Origin: DATAES01 sp963721305
GTDB taxonomy: Bacteria > Actinomycetota > Acidimicrobiia > Acidimicrobiales > JACDCH01
DNA: 64,000 nt
Assembly: GCA_963721305.1 (NCBI GenBank)
Contig: CAVRIR010000003.1
Span: 558,001 to 622,000 of the forward strand
Reading direction: 5' to 3'
This document shows positions 9,792-19,159 of the stretch, piece by piece; positions within the stretch are counted from its first letter, which is position 1, and every line of letters begins with the position of its first letter. A model generated the notes under the pieces. The model was not told where the DNA came from and did not search any database. It saw only the letters and a list, made by a program, of their open reading frames with translations. The translations under genes and the position numbers were made by a program.

Positions 9792-11066
9792 CTACGAGGA
9801 CGGGCAGGACTGGGCTTGGACGTCCGGTTGGCCGGTGGGGGGAGCGGGATCGGGGGTCGGACCGCCGGCGAAGCGGTCGTTGATCCAGCGGAGCATGTCC
9901 GGGAAGGACGGGCCGATGACGCCGGCGTGGGACTGGCCGGGGTAGATCCACCGTTGCTCGACCTGGTTCACCTTGCACAGCTGCTCGAACAGGAGCTGCG
10001 TCGAGACCACCGGAATCTGCTCGTCGCTGCCGCCCTGGATGATCAGCAACGGTTCCTTCGCGGCGGCGGGGAACTTGCCGGGGTCGTTCTCGTCGAGGAG
10101 CTTCGCCCACTCGGGAACGTTGGCGGGATCGTCCTTGACGAGGGCGTCGGTCGGGATGTCGGCCGTCGCCTTCTCGATCTGGTCGGTGCAGCCCTGGTCG
10201 ACCGCGGGGAGCGCGGCGAGGCCGGCCGGTGTCAGCACCTTGTCCAGCGGCGCCGCCTCGTCACCGAAGCCCGCGTTCAGCCCGGCTGCGGCCATCAGCA
10301 GGTAGTACTTGAACGGGCTCGTCTTCAGCGCGTCGTACACGAGCGACAGCTGCGACGGCGGCGCGCCGGCGACCACGCCGACGAGATGCAGCTCGGGCGC
10401 CCAGTCGTCGGCGATGTGCAGCGAGAACATCGCGGCATGCCCGCCTTGCGAGTGGCCCCACACGAGGTAGCGATCACTCGCGTGCACGTCGGGCAGGTTG
10501 CGCGCGGCGCGGACGATGTCGAGGGTGCCGCGGGCCTCGCTCGGTCCGGCGATGTACGGATGGCGTCCCGGCGTGCCGAGCCCCTCGTAGTCCGTTCCCG
10601 CCACCACGTAGCCCGCATCGAGGAGCCCGTTCGCGAGCGACACGTAGTCGTCCGGTGCGAGCGACGGCGCGCACGTGTCGGCGATGCCGGTCGTGCCGTG
10701 CGCCCACGAGATGACCGGATAGCCACCCGGCGGCGGCGGCGTGTTCGGCACCGCGATGAGACCGGTGACGGGGATGTCCTGACCCTGGATCGACTGCGAG
10801 TGGTACATGACCCGTTGCATCGTCCCGTGCAGCGACGTCGACGCGACCGGTTCCGTCTTGATCACGTCGCCGGGCTTGCCGGCCGGGAGCGGGTCGGGGA
10901 TCCCGTAGAACGCGGGCAGTCCCTCGGGGGGCGGATCGATGACCGTCGAAGGTGGCGACGAGGAGCTCGATGCACCTGCGGCCGCCGGCTTCGACGAGTC
11001 GGACGAGCACGCGCTCGAGAACAGGACGATGGCGACGACTGCTACCAGTGCATGCTTCCGCAGCAC
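9792..11066 (-). CDS. Secreted lipase, lipoprotein (secretory lipase family)
   Basis: Alpha/beta hydrolase of 424 aa related to the secretory lipase (LIP) family. It starts at a GTG preceded closely by a G-rich Shine-Dalgarno. The N-terminus has a hydrophobic stretch ending in the lipobox LFSSAC, then a Ser/Pro linker, so it should be anchored outside the membrane. The nucleophile elbow is GHSQGGH; the likely Asp is in GGSDEQIP and the His in GQSHAGV. Last gene of the minus-strand run starting with ppgK. Confidence 0.87.
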   Translation of the reverse strand: MLRKHALVAVVAIVLFSSACSSDSSKPAAAGASSSSSPPSTVIDPPPEGLPAFYGIPDPLPAGKPGDVIKTEPVASTSLHGTMQRVMYHSQSIQGQDIPVTGLIAVPNTPPPPGGYPVISWAHGTTGIADTCAPSLAPDDYVSLANGLLDAGYVVAGTDYEGLGTPGRHPYIAGPSEARGTLDIVRAARNLPDVHASDRYLVWGHSQGGHAAMFSLHIADDWAPELHLVGVVAGAPPSQLSLVYDALKTSPFKYYLLMAAAGLNAGFGDEAAPLDKVLTPAGLAALPAVDQGCTDQIEKATADIPTDALVKDDPANVPEWAKLLDENDPGKFPAAAKEPLLIIQGGSDEQIPVVSTQLLFEQLCKVNQVEQRWIYPGQSHAGVIGPSFPDMLRWINDRFAGGPTPDPAPPTGQPDVQAQSCPSS

Positions 11067-11109
11067 GATCCCCCCTTGTCGGTTGTGCCGCAGAGCGACG
11101 CGATCGACG

Positions 11110-11928
11110 CTACCGCTGCAACAGCCGAAGCAACGACGTCGGGATGCCGTCGTCACCCCGCCGCAGCATCGCGGCGCGCTCGACGTTGACCGCGTCGTGA
11201 TGGCGGGCCGTCCATCCGTCCCAGGGTCCCGGGCCGATGCCGTCCGGGTCGCCGTCAGCGTCGACGCAGGCGCGCAGGTAGTCCTGAAGCTCGCGGACCT
11301 CCTCTTCACCACCGATCGGTCCGTGCCCGGGTACCACCACGGGCGCGAGCTGCGTCAGCCGGTCGAGCGACTCGGCCCACGCCGCCGGATCGCCCTGGTG
11401 CGCGAGCGGCGTCACCCCGAAGCTGCACATCGCGCCGGCGAACACGATGCCGGCGCCGGGAACGACGACGACGAGGTTCTCGGCCTGCTGGCCGCTCATC
11501 GGCACGGCGACGGCGGCAGGGGTCAGCTGCACGGCGGCGTTGACGACGTGGCTCACCGGTCGGGTGCGGAACTCCTCGTCGATGTCGTCCGCCGCGTCGG
11601 GGTACAGGTGCCTGAGGATGTCTGGATCCGCCGGTTGGTCGAGGTGAGTGCTGGTCTGCCGGCGACCGTAGATCGCGGCGAAACGGAACCGGGACGTGCC
11701 GCCCGCGTATTCCGCGTTGCTCGACGTGAGGACGACGCGCCGGATCGGGAAGCCAAGGGCCTCGACTGCGTCGCCGAACGGGCCCCATTGGGATGGCGTC
11801 AGCAACGTGTCGACAACGGTGACGCCGTCCTCGTCGACGACCACCCCTGCGTTGGCGCGGCCGGGCGCTCCCGGAAGCTGCATCCACGCATGGACACCGG
11901 GCAGCAACGAGTCGAGCACGTCGTTCAA
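11110..11928 (-). CDS. Metallo-beta-lactamase fold protein lacking metal ligands
   Basis: 272 aa with the overall pattern of an MBL-fold hydrolase: an N-terminal VVVDEDGVTVVDTLL strand pair and a late VVPGHGPIGG loop. The HxHxDH motif, expected where the sequence reads LTSSNAEYAGG, is gone: Ser, Asn and Glu stand in for the His and Asp ligands. It therefore probably cannot bind two zincs and may be non-catalytic or use another metal. The TTG start at 11928 overlaps the asparaginase stop (TTGA), implying coupling. Confidence 0.75.
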   Translation of the reverse strand: MNDVLDSLLPGVHAWMQLPGAPGRANAGVVVDEDGVTVVDTLLTPSQWGPFGDAVEALGFPIRRVVLTSSNAEYAGGTSRFRFAAIYGRRQTSTHLDQPADPDILRHLYPDAADDIDEEFRTRPVSHVVNAAVQLTPAAVAVPMSGQQAENLVVVVPGAGIVFAGAMCSFGVTPLAHQGDPAAWAESLDRLTQLAPVVVPGHGPIGGEEEVRELQDYLRACVDADGDPDGIGPGPWDGWTARHHDAVNVERAAMLRRGDDGIPTSLLRLLQR

Positions 11929-12911
11929 CCTAACGACGTGAGGGAAGAGAACCAGTCGCGCACCGAGACACGTGGCTGGAGTGCGAGCCCGACGGCGAGC
12001 GCGAGCCGAGCCTTGCGCGCGCTGAGCTCGCCACCCTCGATCACGCCGAGCGACGCGATCGAATGCCCGCCGCCGTCACCGCCGTAGATGGGCGCCACGA
12101 CGCCGGTGAGACAACGACTCGTGATCACCACTGGGACGCCGCGTTCGCGCGAGTGCTCGATGCCTTCGACGAGCGCGCCGTTGACGTTGCCGGCGCCGCC
12201 GCCCTCGATGACCATGCCGCGGTACCCGCGATCCAGATGCCAGTCGATCAAGCCAGGATCGACGTCACCGTACGACGGGACGATGCCGACAGGCCCCTGC
12301 ACGACGGCGCCGCCGAAGTCGGCGGGCGCGGCGGCACCCCGCGACGGTGGCCCATCGAAGTGCACTCCCGTGTCGTCGACTCGACCGACGGGACCGTGTC
12401 CCGGCGAGCCGAAGGTGTCGGCCGCCTGCGTATCCCGCTTCGTGACCCAACGGGCTGCGTGGATCTCGCCGTTGACGACGACGAGCACGCCACGCCCTCG
12501 CGCCTTCGGTGCGCGCGCGACCGTGAACGCGTCACGCAGATTCTGCGGTCCGTCGCCGTCGGCTTGTCCCGCGTTGCGCATCGAGCCGGTCACGATGATC
12601 GGGGACCGCTCGGTCGTTTCACCGGCGACGAGATCGCTGAGGTAGGCGGTCTCCTCGAGCGTGTCGGTTCCGTGCGTGATGACGACGCTGTTCGTCTCGG
12701 TGTCGCGAGCGCGCACTGCGATCGTGCTCATCGCGCCGAGGTCGAGGCTCCAGCTCGGTCCTTGGAACAGATCGAGGACGTCGACCTCGGACGCGTCGAG
12801 GTCGGCGACGGTGCCGAGAAGGCCGCGACCGTCGAGCGCGACAGCAACTCCTCCGTCTGGTTGCACCTTGCTCGCGATGGTGCCGCCGGTTGCGATGAGG
12901 AGAACGCTCAG
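11925..12911 (-). CDS. L-asparaginase, non-standard start
   Basis: Asparaginase/glutaminase family, about 328 aa; hydrolyses asparagine to aspartate and ammonia. Catalytic Thr is in ATGGTIAS near the N-terminus, the second Thr-Asp pair in THGTDTLEET, and the conserved Lys in VTKRDT. The catalytic N-terminal motif lies upstream of the only in-frame GTG (12866), so the true start must be further up. In this frame the sole candidate is a CTG at 12911. The DNA there is a 5-bp tandem duplication (TGAGC twice); removing one copy would restore a normal GTG start just after the SDR stop. No signal peptide, so cytoplasmic type I is likely. Confidence 0.85.
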   Translation of the reverse strand: MSVLLIATGGTIASKVQPDGGVAVALDGRGLLGTVADLDASEVDVLDLFQGPSWSLDLGAMSTIAVRARDTETNSVVITHGTDTLEETAYLSDLVAGETTERSPIIVTGSMRNAGQADGDGPQNLRDAFTVARAPKARGRGVLVVVNGEIHAARWVTKRDTQAADTFGSPGHGPVGRVDDTGVHFDGPPSRGAAAPADFGGAVVQGPVGIVPSYGDVDPGLIDWHLDRGYRGMVIEGGGAGNVNGALVEGIEHSRERGVPVVITSRCLTGVVAPIYGGDGGGHSIASLGVIEGGELSARKARLALAVGLALQPRVSVRDWFSSLTSLG

Positions 12912-12912
12912 C

Positions 12913-13764
12913 TCACAACCCCAGCGCCAGACGGGTGATGCGGTCCTTCACGGCCGAAGGCGTGAACCGATCCATCGTGGCAAGGGCGCGCGCGTCGAGG
13001 CCGACGAGATAGCGAGGGCGTGGGTGACGCGTCGAGATCGCGCCGGCGATGACCTTGGCGCACTGCCGCGGCTCACCCATGATCGGTGACGCGAGCTTCA
13101 TCCCCTGCTGGCTCCGTCGGTACGCGCCGCCGAAGCGCGAGTCACCGCGCTGCTCGATGTCGCGCTCCATGTCCTCCCATATGCTCGTGCGGAACCCGCC
13201 GGGCTCGACGAGCGCAACGTGGATCCCGTCGGCGGCGACCTCGACGCGCAGCGCGTCGGACACGGCTTCGAGCGCGTGCTTCGCGGCCTGGTACCAGCCG
13301 CCGAGCGGTGTGGTCACGAGGCCCATGATCGACGAGACGTTGACGATCCGCCCCCGACCCGCTGCTCGCATGCCAGGAAGTGCCAAGCGCGCCAACCGCA
13401 TCGGCGCAACGACCATGGTCTCGAGCAGCTGGCGCGCCTCCTCGTCGGTCACGTCCTCGATGGCGCCGGTCATGCCGTACCCCGCGTTGTTGACGAGTCC
13501 GTACAGATCGGTTCCGATGTCGTCGAACGTCGCGTCGCACGCATCCTCGTTGGTCACGTCGAGCAGGACAGTTTCGACCTCGACGCCCGCGTCGGACGCG
13601 GCGCGTTGCACGACGTTCGCCTTCTCCTTCGAGCGCACGGATCCGATCGAGCGGTAGCCGGCGCGCGCCAGCTCGATCACCGTCGCCAAGCCGATGCCCG
13701 AGTTGGCTCCGGTGGTGAGAACGGCGTCGCGCCTGCCCTTCGGCCCGGCGCGATCGTCGGTCAC
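12913..13764 (-). CDS. SDR family oxidoreductase
   Basis: Short-chain dehydrogenase of 283 aa. Motifs are TTGANSGIG, NNAGYG, NVSSIMG and the YQAAK catalytic pair. The Arg-rich segment after beta-2 (SVRSKEK) suggests NADP preference. The GTG at 13764 overlaps the ppgK stop by 4 nt (GTGA). C-terminal features (PRYLVGLDARAL) resemble SDRs acting on steroid or fatty ketone-like substrates, but substrate cannot be set from sequence. The open frame continues upstream through ppgK in a shadow frame, which I excluded. Confidence 0.88.
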   Translation of the reverse strand: MTDDRAGPKGRRDAVLTTGANSGIGLATVIELARAGYRSIGSVRSKEKANVVQRAASDAGVEVETVLLDVTNEDACDATFDDIGTDLYGLVNNAGYGMTGAIEDVTDEEARQLLETMVVAPMRLARLALPGMRAAGRGRIVNVSSIMGLVTTPLGGWYQAAKHALEAVSDALRVEVAADGIHVALVEPGGFRTSIWEDMERDIEQRGDSRFGGAYRRSQQGMKLASPIMGEPRQCAKVIAGAISTRHPRPRYLVGLDARALATMDRFTPSAVKDRITRLALGL

Positions 13765-14528
13765 GGCCGGCCTTCGGCGGCCATCACCGCGGCACCGACG
13801 ATGCCGGCATCGTTGAGCAGCCTCGCGGCGACGACTTCGGGACGCACGTCGAGGCGAGGCAGCAGCTTGTCGGCGTTCTTGCTGGCGCCGCCGCCGAGGA
13901 TGACGAGATCGGGCCAGATCAGCGCGTCGAGCGTCCTGATGTACCTCTGGACTCGCGCTGCATAGTCCTTCCAGCTGAGTCCCTTGCGCTCGCGGACGCT
14001 GTCGGCCGCGAGCTTCTCCGCATCCTTGCCGTCGATCTGGATGTGGCCGAACTCCGTGTTCGGAATGAGGACGCCGTTCTGGAACATGCCGCAACCGATA
14101 CCCGTACCGAGCGTGATCATGACCACGACGCCGTCGCGGCCCTTGCCGGCGCCGAAGCGGATCTCCGCGATGCCGGCGGCGTCGGCATCGTTGAGCATGA
14201 GGACGGGCATGCCGAGGCGGTCGGTGAGGATCTTGTCGGCGTCCGTCCCGATCCATTCCCTGTCGACGTTGGCCGCGGTGAGCGTGATGCCGTCCTTCAC
14301 CACCGCAGGAAACGTGGCGCCCACGGGTCCGTTCCATTGGAAGTGGTCGATGACGTCGGCCACGACGTTCGCGACCGCCTTCGGTGTCGCGGGCTTCGGG
14401 GTCAGGATCCGACACCGATCGGCCAGAAGCTTTCCGGACAGGACGTCGACGGGCGCGCCCTTGATGCCGGTTCCGCCGATGTCGATACCCATGACGACGT
14501 GGTCGTCGCTCGATACGGGTTCGGTCAT
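13761..14528 (-). CDS. ppgK: Polyphosphate glucokinase
   Basis: ROK-fold kinase of 255 aa that phosphorylates glucose using polyphosphate (and often ATP). Phosphate loop 1 is DIGGTGIKGA; the phosphate-2 and hinge region ITLGTGIGCGMF and the following NTEFGHIQIDG segment are typical of PpgK rather than ordinary ROK kinases, and the zinc-binding Cys set of ROK repressors is absent. ATG start with GGAGG 9 nt upstream. First gene of the minus-strand run; divergent from the SMP-30 gene. Confidence 0.9.
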   Translation of the reverse strand: MTEPVSSDDHVVMGIDIGGTGIKGAPVDVLSGKLLADRCRILTPKPATPKAVANVVADVIDHFQWNGPVGATFPAVVKDGITLTAANVDREWIGTDADKILTDRLGMPVLMLNDADAAGIAEIRFGAGKGRDGVVVMITLGTGIGCGMFQNGVLIPNTEFGHIQIDGKDAEKLAADSVRERKGLSWKDYAARVQRYIRTLDALIWPDLVILGGGASKNADKLLPRLDVRPEVVAARLLNDAGIVGAAVMAAEGRP

Positions 14529-14579
14529 CGGTTGGCACCTCCGGCAGCTGGGTTCGGCGCAACGGTACTGTGCGCGCCC

Positions 14580-15449
14580 GTGACGGGTTCCGAGGTCGTG
14601 CTCGAAGGTTTGGCGTTCGGTGAAGGACCGCGGTGGCACGAAGGGCGCCTGTGGTTCTCCGACATGCACGCGCACGTGGTGCACACGTTCGACCCTTCTT
14701 CGGGCACGCTCGGCGACGTCGCGGAGGTCGACGGCACGCCTTCGGGGCTCGGTTGGGACCGCGACGGCTCGTTGCTCGTGGTGTCCATGGACGATCGCCG
14801 GCTGCTCCGCGTCACCGATCCCGCGACGGGGTCGCTCGACGAAGTGGCCGACCTGTCCGGCTACACCGACTTCCCGATCAACGACATGGTCGTGAGCGCG
14901 AGCGGCACCGCGTACATCGGGTCGTTCGGCTTCGATCTGCACGCCGGTGGCACGCCCCGCAACACGGTGCTGCTCGCGGTCGACGCCGTCGGCGATGGCA
15001 GCCATCGCATCGCGGCGGACGACATGCGGTTCCCCAACGGGATGGTCATCACGCCCGACGGTTCGACCCTGATCGTCGGCGAATCGTTCGGTGGCTGCCT
15101 CACCGCGTTCACGATCGCCGCGGACGGCGTGCTGGAGGACAAGCGACTGTGGGCCGATCTCGGAGGTGAGGGTCGGTTCCCTGATGGCATCTGCCTCGAC
15201 GCCGAGAACTGCGTGTGGGTCGCGTCGCCTGGCACGCGCGAGTGCCTCCGTGTCCGTGAGGGCGGCGAGATCGTCGCGAGCGTGTCGACCGGTGACCGCA
15301 TGGCGATCGCGTGCATGCTCGGCGACGACGATCGCCGCACGCTCTACGTCCTCACGAGCAAGGGCCTCGATCCCGAGAAGGCGCGTGAGCTGCGCACCGG
15401 CCGCCTCGAGCGTGTTCGCGTCGACGTTGCAGGAGCAGGGCGGCCGTAG
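14580..15449 (+). CDS. SMP-30/gluconolactonase family protein
   Basis: Six-bladed propeller lactonase-like protein of 289 aa. The Glu of FGEGPRW near the N-terminus, the Asn in the central MRFPNGM turn and the Asp of RFPDGICLD are the metal ligands of the family. GTG start 51 nt from the divergent ppgK start. Members hydrolyse sugar lactones; pairing with a glucose kinase is suggestive only. Confidence 0.88.
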   Translation: MTGSEVVLEGLAFGEGPRWHEGRLWFSDMHAHVVHTFDPSSGTLGDVAEVDGTPSGLGWDRDGSLLVVSMDDRRLLRVTDPATGSLDEVADLSGYTDFPINDMVVSASGTAYIGSFGFDLHAGGTPRNTVLLAVDAVGDGSHRIAADDMRFPNGMVITPDGSTLIVGESFGGCLTAFTIAADGVLEDKRLWADLGGEGRFPDGICLDAENCVWVASPGTRECLRVREGGEIVASVSTGDRMAIACMLGDDDRRTLYVLTSKGLDPEKARELRTGRLERVRVDVAGAGRP

Positions 15450-15464
15450 CCATAGCCTGCTCGC

Positions 15465-17226
15465 GTGACCGACTACGTCGCGCCGGTCGGCGACATCCGC
15501 TTCGCCCTCGAGAACCTCGTCGACCTCGCGGCGCTGTCAAAGGTGCCGGCGTTCGCACACGCGGATCCCGAGACGGTGTACGGACTGCTCGATGAGTTCG
15601 GACGATTCGTGTCCGACGTCCTCGCGCCGATCGACCGGGGTGGTGACACGACCGGCGCGCGCTTCGATCCGGCTACCGGCGAGGTCACGACTGCGCCGGG
15701 TTGGACCGATGCGTATCGCAGGTACGTCGACGCGGGTTGGGGGAGCGTGCCGTTCGAGCCCGAGCACGGTGGTGGTGGATTCCCGTGGCTCGTCGCGATC
15801 GCGATGCAGGAGCTGCTCACGTCGGCGAACATGAGCTTCTCGCTGTGCCCGCTGCTCACCCAGGGTGCGATCGACATGCTGTCGCAGTACGGCAGCGAGG
15901 AGCAGCAGGAGCGCTACCTGCGCCCCATGGTCGCGGGCGAGTGGACGGGCACGATGAACCTCACCGAGCCGCAGGCCGGCTCGGACGTGGGCGCGCTGCG
16001 GACGCGCGCCGCGCCTTCACCGGAAGGCGACGGAACATGGCGCATCTCGGGCCAGAAGATCTTCATCACCTACGGCGACCACGACATGACCGACAACATC
16101 GTGCATCTCGTGCTCGCGCGCGTCCCTGACGCCCCGGCCGGCACGAGAGGCATCTCGTGCTTCATCGTGCCGAAGCGACTGATCAACGACGACGGCTCGC
16201 TCGGCGCGCACAACAACGTCCGTTGCATCGGCATCGAGCACAAGATGGGCATCCACGCGTCGCCCACCTGCACGCTCGAGTACGACAACGCCGTCGGCTA
16301 CCTCATCGGCGACGCGAACGCGGGCATGCGACTCATGTTCACGATGATGAACATCGCCCGCCTGTCCGTCGGCTTGTCCGGCCTCGCGATCGCCGAGCGT
16401 TCCTACCAGCAGGCATACGACTACGCAGTCGAACGCCGACAAGGTCGTGCGGTCGGCGCGCCCGCGGGCGAGTCGAGTCCGATCGTCGACCATGCCGACG
16501 TTCGGCGAATGTTGCTCACGATGCGCGCGTTGGTCGAAGCGATGCGCGGCCTCGTGTACGCGAACGCGGAAGCCGTCGATCTCGCCCGCCACAGCGAAGA
16601 TGCGGCCGAGCGCGAACACGCACAAGAACGCGTCGACCTGCTCACCCCGATCACGAAGGCGTGGTGCACCGACATGGGCACCGAGGTCGCGTCACTCGCG
16701 GTGCAGGTCCATGGCGGCATGGGCTACATCGAAGAGACCGGCATCGCGCAGCGCTATCGCGACATCCGCATCGCCGCCATCTACGAAGGCACCAACGGCA
16801 TCCAGGCGATGGATCTCGTGGGCCGAAAGGTACCGATGCGCGCCGGTGGTGTCGTCGACGAGTTCTTCCAAGAGCTCGACGCGATCGATCTCGGGGCGAC
16901 CCATGGTCGCGAGCTGGCGCGACACGATCGCCGCGCTGCGCGATGCGACGACGTGGATCATCGACCACGGCGCCACCGATCCGAACGACGCGCTCGCGGC
17001 GGCGACGCCGTACCTGCGCATGTTCGGCATCGTCGCCGGCGGTTGGGTGATGGCGCGGCAGGCGGTGGCGGCCGAGCGGCTCGGCCTCGACGAGAAGCTG
17101 GCGACCGCGCGCTTCTACTTGTCCGAGCTGCTGCCTCAGGCCAGGGGTCTGCTCCCCGCGGTCACCGCCGGCACGGGCATCCTGTTCGAGCTGTCCACCG
17201 AACAGCTCGACTCCCGCCGCTCCTAG
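15465..17226 (+). CDS. Acyl-CoA dehydrogenase (DmdC-like), frameshifted
   Basis: FAD-dependent acyl-CoA dehydrogenase of the long (about 590 aa) class that includes 3-methylmercaptopropionyl-CoA dehydrogenase DmdC. Normal N-terminal and middle domains (MNLTEPQAGSD, GQKIFIT) and the catalytic Glu region IYEGTNGIQAMDLVGRK are all in the first frame. At about 16917-16921 the frame breaks: the first frame becomes Arg-rich, while the next frame carries a perfect family C-terminus from DTIAALRDATTW to the stop at 17226. One extra base in GGCGCGAC explains it. Listed as one gene. Confidence 0.85.
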
Positions 17227-17256
17227 CTCCGAACTCCTTCGTAGACGCTCGGACAA

Positions 17257-17478
17257 ATGACAGAGATGCGGTTTGCTGTTCACGGTCGCACGAATGTCTC
17301 GTCCGGTATCGCTCGCCTACCGCTCCTCCCGCCCGAGCTCCTGCGGCGGCTGACACCCGGCGAAGCACTACTCATCCACGGAAAACTCAACCCCGCCCAC
17401 CTCCGAGTGCGGCCCTACTACGCAGCGCGGGGTCCACGAGAAGGTCACGAACCGTCGAACCGAGTGGTCAGCGGCTGA
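17257..17478 (+). pseudogene. Possible remnant of a TraG/VirD4-like coupling protein
   Basis: A 73-aa open frame whose middle (LPPELLRRLTPGEALLIHGK, then a HLRVRPYY-like ending) resembles the extreme C-terminus of TraG/TraD-type conjugation coupling ATPases, where a similar 'rrLppgeALl' strand ends the domain. No ATPase part lies nearby, so if the match is right this is a decayed fragment. It could equally be a spurious frame. Confidence 0.3.
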
Positions 17479-19159
17479 ACTCGAACCGCAACGATGGGCT
17501 GTCGGCGACGATGATGTTGATGTTGGAGATCGACGGGTCGGTCGGACGGAGGAAGAACCGGTCGCCCGACCGGAACAGCAGCTTCAAGCCCGAGTAGCGG
17601 TAGTGGTAGGCCGACTGGTCCGGCGCGTCCAGCTGCGTTTCTGTCACTCCGTCTGGCAGATGCAGGCGCTTGTCGCTGTAGATCACCGCGTCCGGCAGCC
17701 CGGGCAGGCCCTGCTCGACCGCAACGGCCTGGTCGATCCCCTTGATCTGCGCGTAGCGGGCGACGCTCCAGAACAGGCTGAGCAGGAGCAGCACTACGAG
17801 CACGACCTCGCTCCACAAACGCAGCGAAGCGATCTCGCCGGAGGGATGGGTCGTAGGCGTGGGGTCGTCGCGGCTGGCGGCGCGTGCGCCCGGCGCGCGC
17901 GCAAAGCCGAAGCGCGCAACGAGCGCAAAGCCGTAACCGAGCAGGACGACGGCGACGGTAACGAGGACCGGTGACCACAGCGAGACGATGCGGGACGGGT
18001 GGTCGACATTGGCGCCGACGAGCCCGAGTACCAGGGCGGTGAGCCCCACCACGGCAAGAACCGCGTACAGCGCGACCAAATGTGGTCGCCACCGCTCGTC
18101 GATCCGTTGCCTGCCGTCCTCGCCCACTGTGGGGCGAAGCAGCGATACCAGCCCGGCATGAAACGCGAGCCCGGCCAGCGCGGCCACCGCCCCCACGAAC
18201 AGCGGCCAGTACATGGGGTCCACGCTGCGAAGCAGGTACTCCCGCGTCGAGAAGTCGAACAGGCTGTAGTCCAGGCCGAGGACCTGTGCCTGGGAGTTCG
18301 TACGTGCCCACCCGAAATAGAAGAGCAGCGCCGTGACCAGCGATGCCGGCGCGACGAGCGTCGCGATGCCCTTCAGCGTGAGCCGAACGGGCTTGTCAGC
18401 CTGCTCCGGCCCGGGCGCGCCGCCCTCGGGTGTCACTGGGTGACGGGCGTCGTCGCGGAGGGTGAACTCGAGCTCGACGTCGACGAACTCGAGCTCGACG
18501 TCGACGAACTTGAACTCGACGAGGACGATGAAGATGACGATGAGTTGGTCGTAGTGGCCGGGCACGCGCGGCCCGGGTTCCCGGCCACGAATTTCAGGCG
18601 TGAACGAGGGATCGGCCGCCCGGCGCTGGATCAGATCACTGACCCACGCGTAGACGACCTGGAGGCACCGATCGCATGGATCGTCGTTGGTCTCCGGGCA
18701 ACCGCTGCTTGTGAATGCGGGGGGAACGGCCTGGAGTCGCCCGAAGTCGGCGGCGGCCGCGTCCCAACGCTCGAGGCAGACCTCCGTGGCCGTCCGATAG
18801 AGGAAGTACTCGCCGAGGTCCACCTGCTCGGAGGTCTGCTTCGGCCCCGTCGGCTGGCCCCACCTGCTGGTGATCTCGTCCAGCAGCGGCCCGCATTCCC
18901 CCGCGGCCAGCATGGCGTAGGCCCTGGTCTGCGGGGGCGCGACAGGACCGCTTGGACCGCCGCTCGGATACTCGACCTTGACGCGGTTGGCCGTGCTGGT
19001 GCCAGCAACCGATGAAGCGGTCGTGCTCGTCGTGCTCGTCGTGCTCGGCGTTCCTGCTGACCGGTCGTTCTTGTTGCCATCCCCGCACGCACCCACTGCC
19101 AAGCCGATGAGCAGCAACCAACCGCCAACCCGGATCGCCGAGTGCACCCGTGACGCCAT
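17468..19159 (-). CDS. Lipoprotein-like and multi-pass membrane protein in one frame
   Basis: One frame of 563 aa with two unlike halves. Residues 1-200 look like a lipoprotein: hydrophobic LLLIGLAVGAC lipobox, Ser/Thr linker, then a Cys-containing soluble part (CPETNDDPCDRC). After a short repeat (FVDVELE twice) comes a second half with about five transmembrane helices (starting LTLKGIATLVAP) and a soluble C-terminus. The second half resembles stand-alone actinobacterial membrane proteins, so this may be two genes joined by loss of a stop; GTG at 18436 is a possible second start. ATG at 19159 has GGGAGGG upstream. Function unknown. Confidence 0.6.
   Translation of the reverse strand: MASRVHSAIRVGGWLLLIGLAVGACGDGNKNDRSAGTPSTTSTTSTTASSVAGTSTANRVKVEYPSGGPSGPVAPPQTRAYAMLAAGECGPLLDEITSRWGQPTGPKQTSEQVDLGEYFLYRTATEVCLERWDAAAADFGRLQAVPPAFTSSGCPETNDDPCDRCLQVVYAWVSDLIQRRAADPSFTPEIRGREPGPRVPGHYDQLIVIFIVLVEFKFVDVELEFVDVELEFTLRDDARHPVTPEGGAPGPEQADKPVRLTLKGIATLVAPASLVTALLFYFGWARTNSQAQVLGLDYSLFDFSTREYLLRSVDPMYWPLFVGAVAALAGLAFHAGLVSLLRPTVGEDGRQRIDERWRPHLVALYAVLAVVGLTALVLGLVGANVDHPSRIVSLWSPVLVTVAVVLLGYGFALVARFGFARAPGARAASRDDPTPTTHPSGEIASLRLWSEVVLVVLLLLSLFWSVARYAQIKGIDQAVAVEQGLPGLPDAVIYSDKRLHLPDGVTETQLDAPDQSAYHYRYSGLKLLFRSGDRFFLRPTDPSISNINIIVADSPSLRFEFSR
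18464..18526. repeat. 21-bp tandem repeat at the lipoprotein/membrane junction
   Basis: Two perfect copies and one degenerate copy of a 21-bp unit beginning GAACTCGAGCTC. In the coding frame used it gives FVDVELE repeats; in another minus frame it gives a Ser/Thr-rich linker. The repeat sits exactly where the two halves of the 563-aa frame meet. Confidence 0.85.

Noticed and set aside
17999..19015. 338-aa plus-strand frame with Asp/Glu repeats
   Set aside because: Antisense of the lipoprotein/membrane gene; the acidic run is just the 21-bp repeat read backwards.
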